Under the pieces are notes generated by a model. That model did no database searches and was not told the DNA's origin. It saw only the letters and a list, made by a program, of their open reading frames with translations. A stretch of DNA of 64,000 nt from Liopterus haemorrhoidalis (taxonomy: Eukaryota; Arthropoda; Insecta; Coleoptera; Dytiscidae): assembly GCA_963971575.1 (NCBI GenBank), contig OZ020625.1:29673753-29737752 (forward strand), read 5' to 3'. Below, piece by piece: positions 63,284-64,000 of this stretch (its first letter is position 1; each line of letters starts with the position of its first letter). Position numbers and translations under genes: made by a program.

Positions 63284-63427
63284 GAAACAAATTCGAAAAA
63301 AACGAAACGAAAATTTCGAATTACGATGAAAAAACAGTTTGGAAACTTGCATTATCAACAGAAAAGTGTTATCAGCGATATTTTAAATCTTTTTGAGGCG
63401 AAACTGATATTCAGATCAATTCTGTAA

Positions 63428-63489
63428 AAAGTTACTATAATAGTTACCGTGTAGTAACGTTACTAAAAGATAACTTTTATAGTGACTTT
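63428..63489 (+). promoter_or_regulatory. Long stem-loop in the ZP gene 3' UTR
   Basis: AAAGTTACTATAA pairs with TTATAGTGACTTT over 13 positions with one G-T/mismatch position, loop of about 36 nt that itself contains GTAACGTTAC. Function unknown. Confidence 0.5.
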
Positions 63490-63659
63490 CATTAACGAAC
63501 AAATTTCACGATTAATGACAAATCCCTTAATGCAAGTTTCCAAAAAATCTGTTAAGTGTTTTCAAAAAGAACTAAAAGTGTAACTAATATGTACTAAAAA
63601 TTGTAAAAATAAGAAGTGGAAGGATTTTTGAATTTTGTAAAAATTCGAATTAGGGTAGG

Positions 63660-63670
63660 AATAAAATAAA
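63660..63670 (+). terminator. Overlapping polyadenylation signals
   Basis: Two overlapping AATAAA hexamers about 375 nt after the stop codon, giving a predicted 3' UTR of about 400 nt. Other transcript ends further on are possible. Confidence 0.6.
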
Positions 63671-64000
63671 GCCTTTTCACCGACAATATGGAACAGACAT
63701 TTTAGAAAAAATGACTAGCTATAGAAAGTATTAGTGGCAGCTGCGACCAAGCTGTCGCTTCGACCAACTGATGACTGGGACCAAGTAGGAGCTGACACAA
63801 ATGTGTTACAAAAACCTAAAAAAATCTGAAAGTTACAAGAATATTAATTTTACAGTCCTAAAATGTCAAATATGAGCATTAACCAAATTAAGTTCATCTA
63901 GATATAATTTCCAAGCATAAGATAACAATTTAGCCGAATCATCCGACCGGTCAATTTGGTGAATACCCATTTTATGAGTATAATATAAGCATTTACCAGG
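63671..64000. other. Downstream flank
   Basis: No further gene or shared repeat recognised before the window edge. Confidence 0.5.

Noticed and set aside
1..64000. Endogenous virus or virus-like genes
   Set aside because: I looked for capsid, envelope, protease-integrase or polymerase motifs in the longer frames. The only polymerase-like sequences are LINE reverse transcriptases.

Overview
The window looks like an AT-rich, intron-rich insect nuclear genome. The evidence is spliced GT-AG exons, tRNA-derived SINEs, Tc1/mariner, hAT, pogo, PIF/Harbinger and Jockey-type elements, and candidate non-autonomous Helentron-like repeats. The insect order cannot be fixed from the sequence alone. Nothing looks bacterial, and no functional tRNA or rRNA gene is seen.

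I find one host protein-coding gene, on the plus strand from 12799 to 63283. It can be assembled by eye from ten exons whose GT-AG junctions and phases all agree: 12799-12849, 41889-42125, 53226-53338, 53408-53517, 58450-58528, 59047-59186, 59273-59419, 60732-60877, 61271-61419 and 63160-63283. The sum is 1296 nt, giving 431 aa plus stop. The product has a signal peptide, a complete zona pellucida (ZP) domain (four ZP-N and six ZP-C cysteines), one transmembrane helix and a Tyr/Ser-rich cytoplasmic tail. It belongs with insect apical-matrix/cuticle ZP proteins. The first intron is 29 kb and the second 11 kb.

Almost everything else is repeats, often nested. 1-11.6 kb: copies of a 1.1 kb element (family A), a Tc1-like element with 99-bp inverted repeats, core-motif arrays, a TIR element (M1), a SINE with target-site duplication and a truncated transposon. 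11.6-12.5 kb: a deletion derivative of a transposon carrying a YqaJ-protein-like exon; a sister copy at 44.1-45.2 kb carries a THAP exon instead. 12.8-41.9 kb (intron 1): families A and B, two mariner deletion derivatives, two Tc1-like copies, a LINE fragment, a 174-bp tandem array and a recent Jockey-type insertion with a 16-bp target duplication. 42-53 kb (intron 2): mariner remnants, a large core-motif array and a PIF/Harbinger element with TAA duplication. 53-63 kb: the small exons, separated by MITEs that reach within 12-40 bp of splice sites.

The strongest unexplained structure is a roughly 45-bp core motif (around GAGATAGAGACCTGCGGTTT). It occurs about fifty times in both orientations, joined by linkers of differing sequence; at least one ordered series of different linkers is repeated, inverted, 15 kb away. 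Two other unusual items are the YqaJ/THAP element pair and a 1.1 kb repeat family with a Pol III-like tRNA box region inside a Helentron-like frame.
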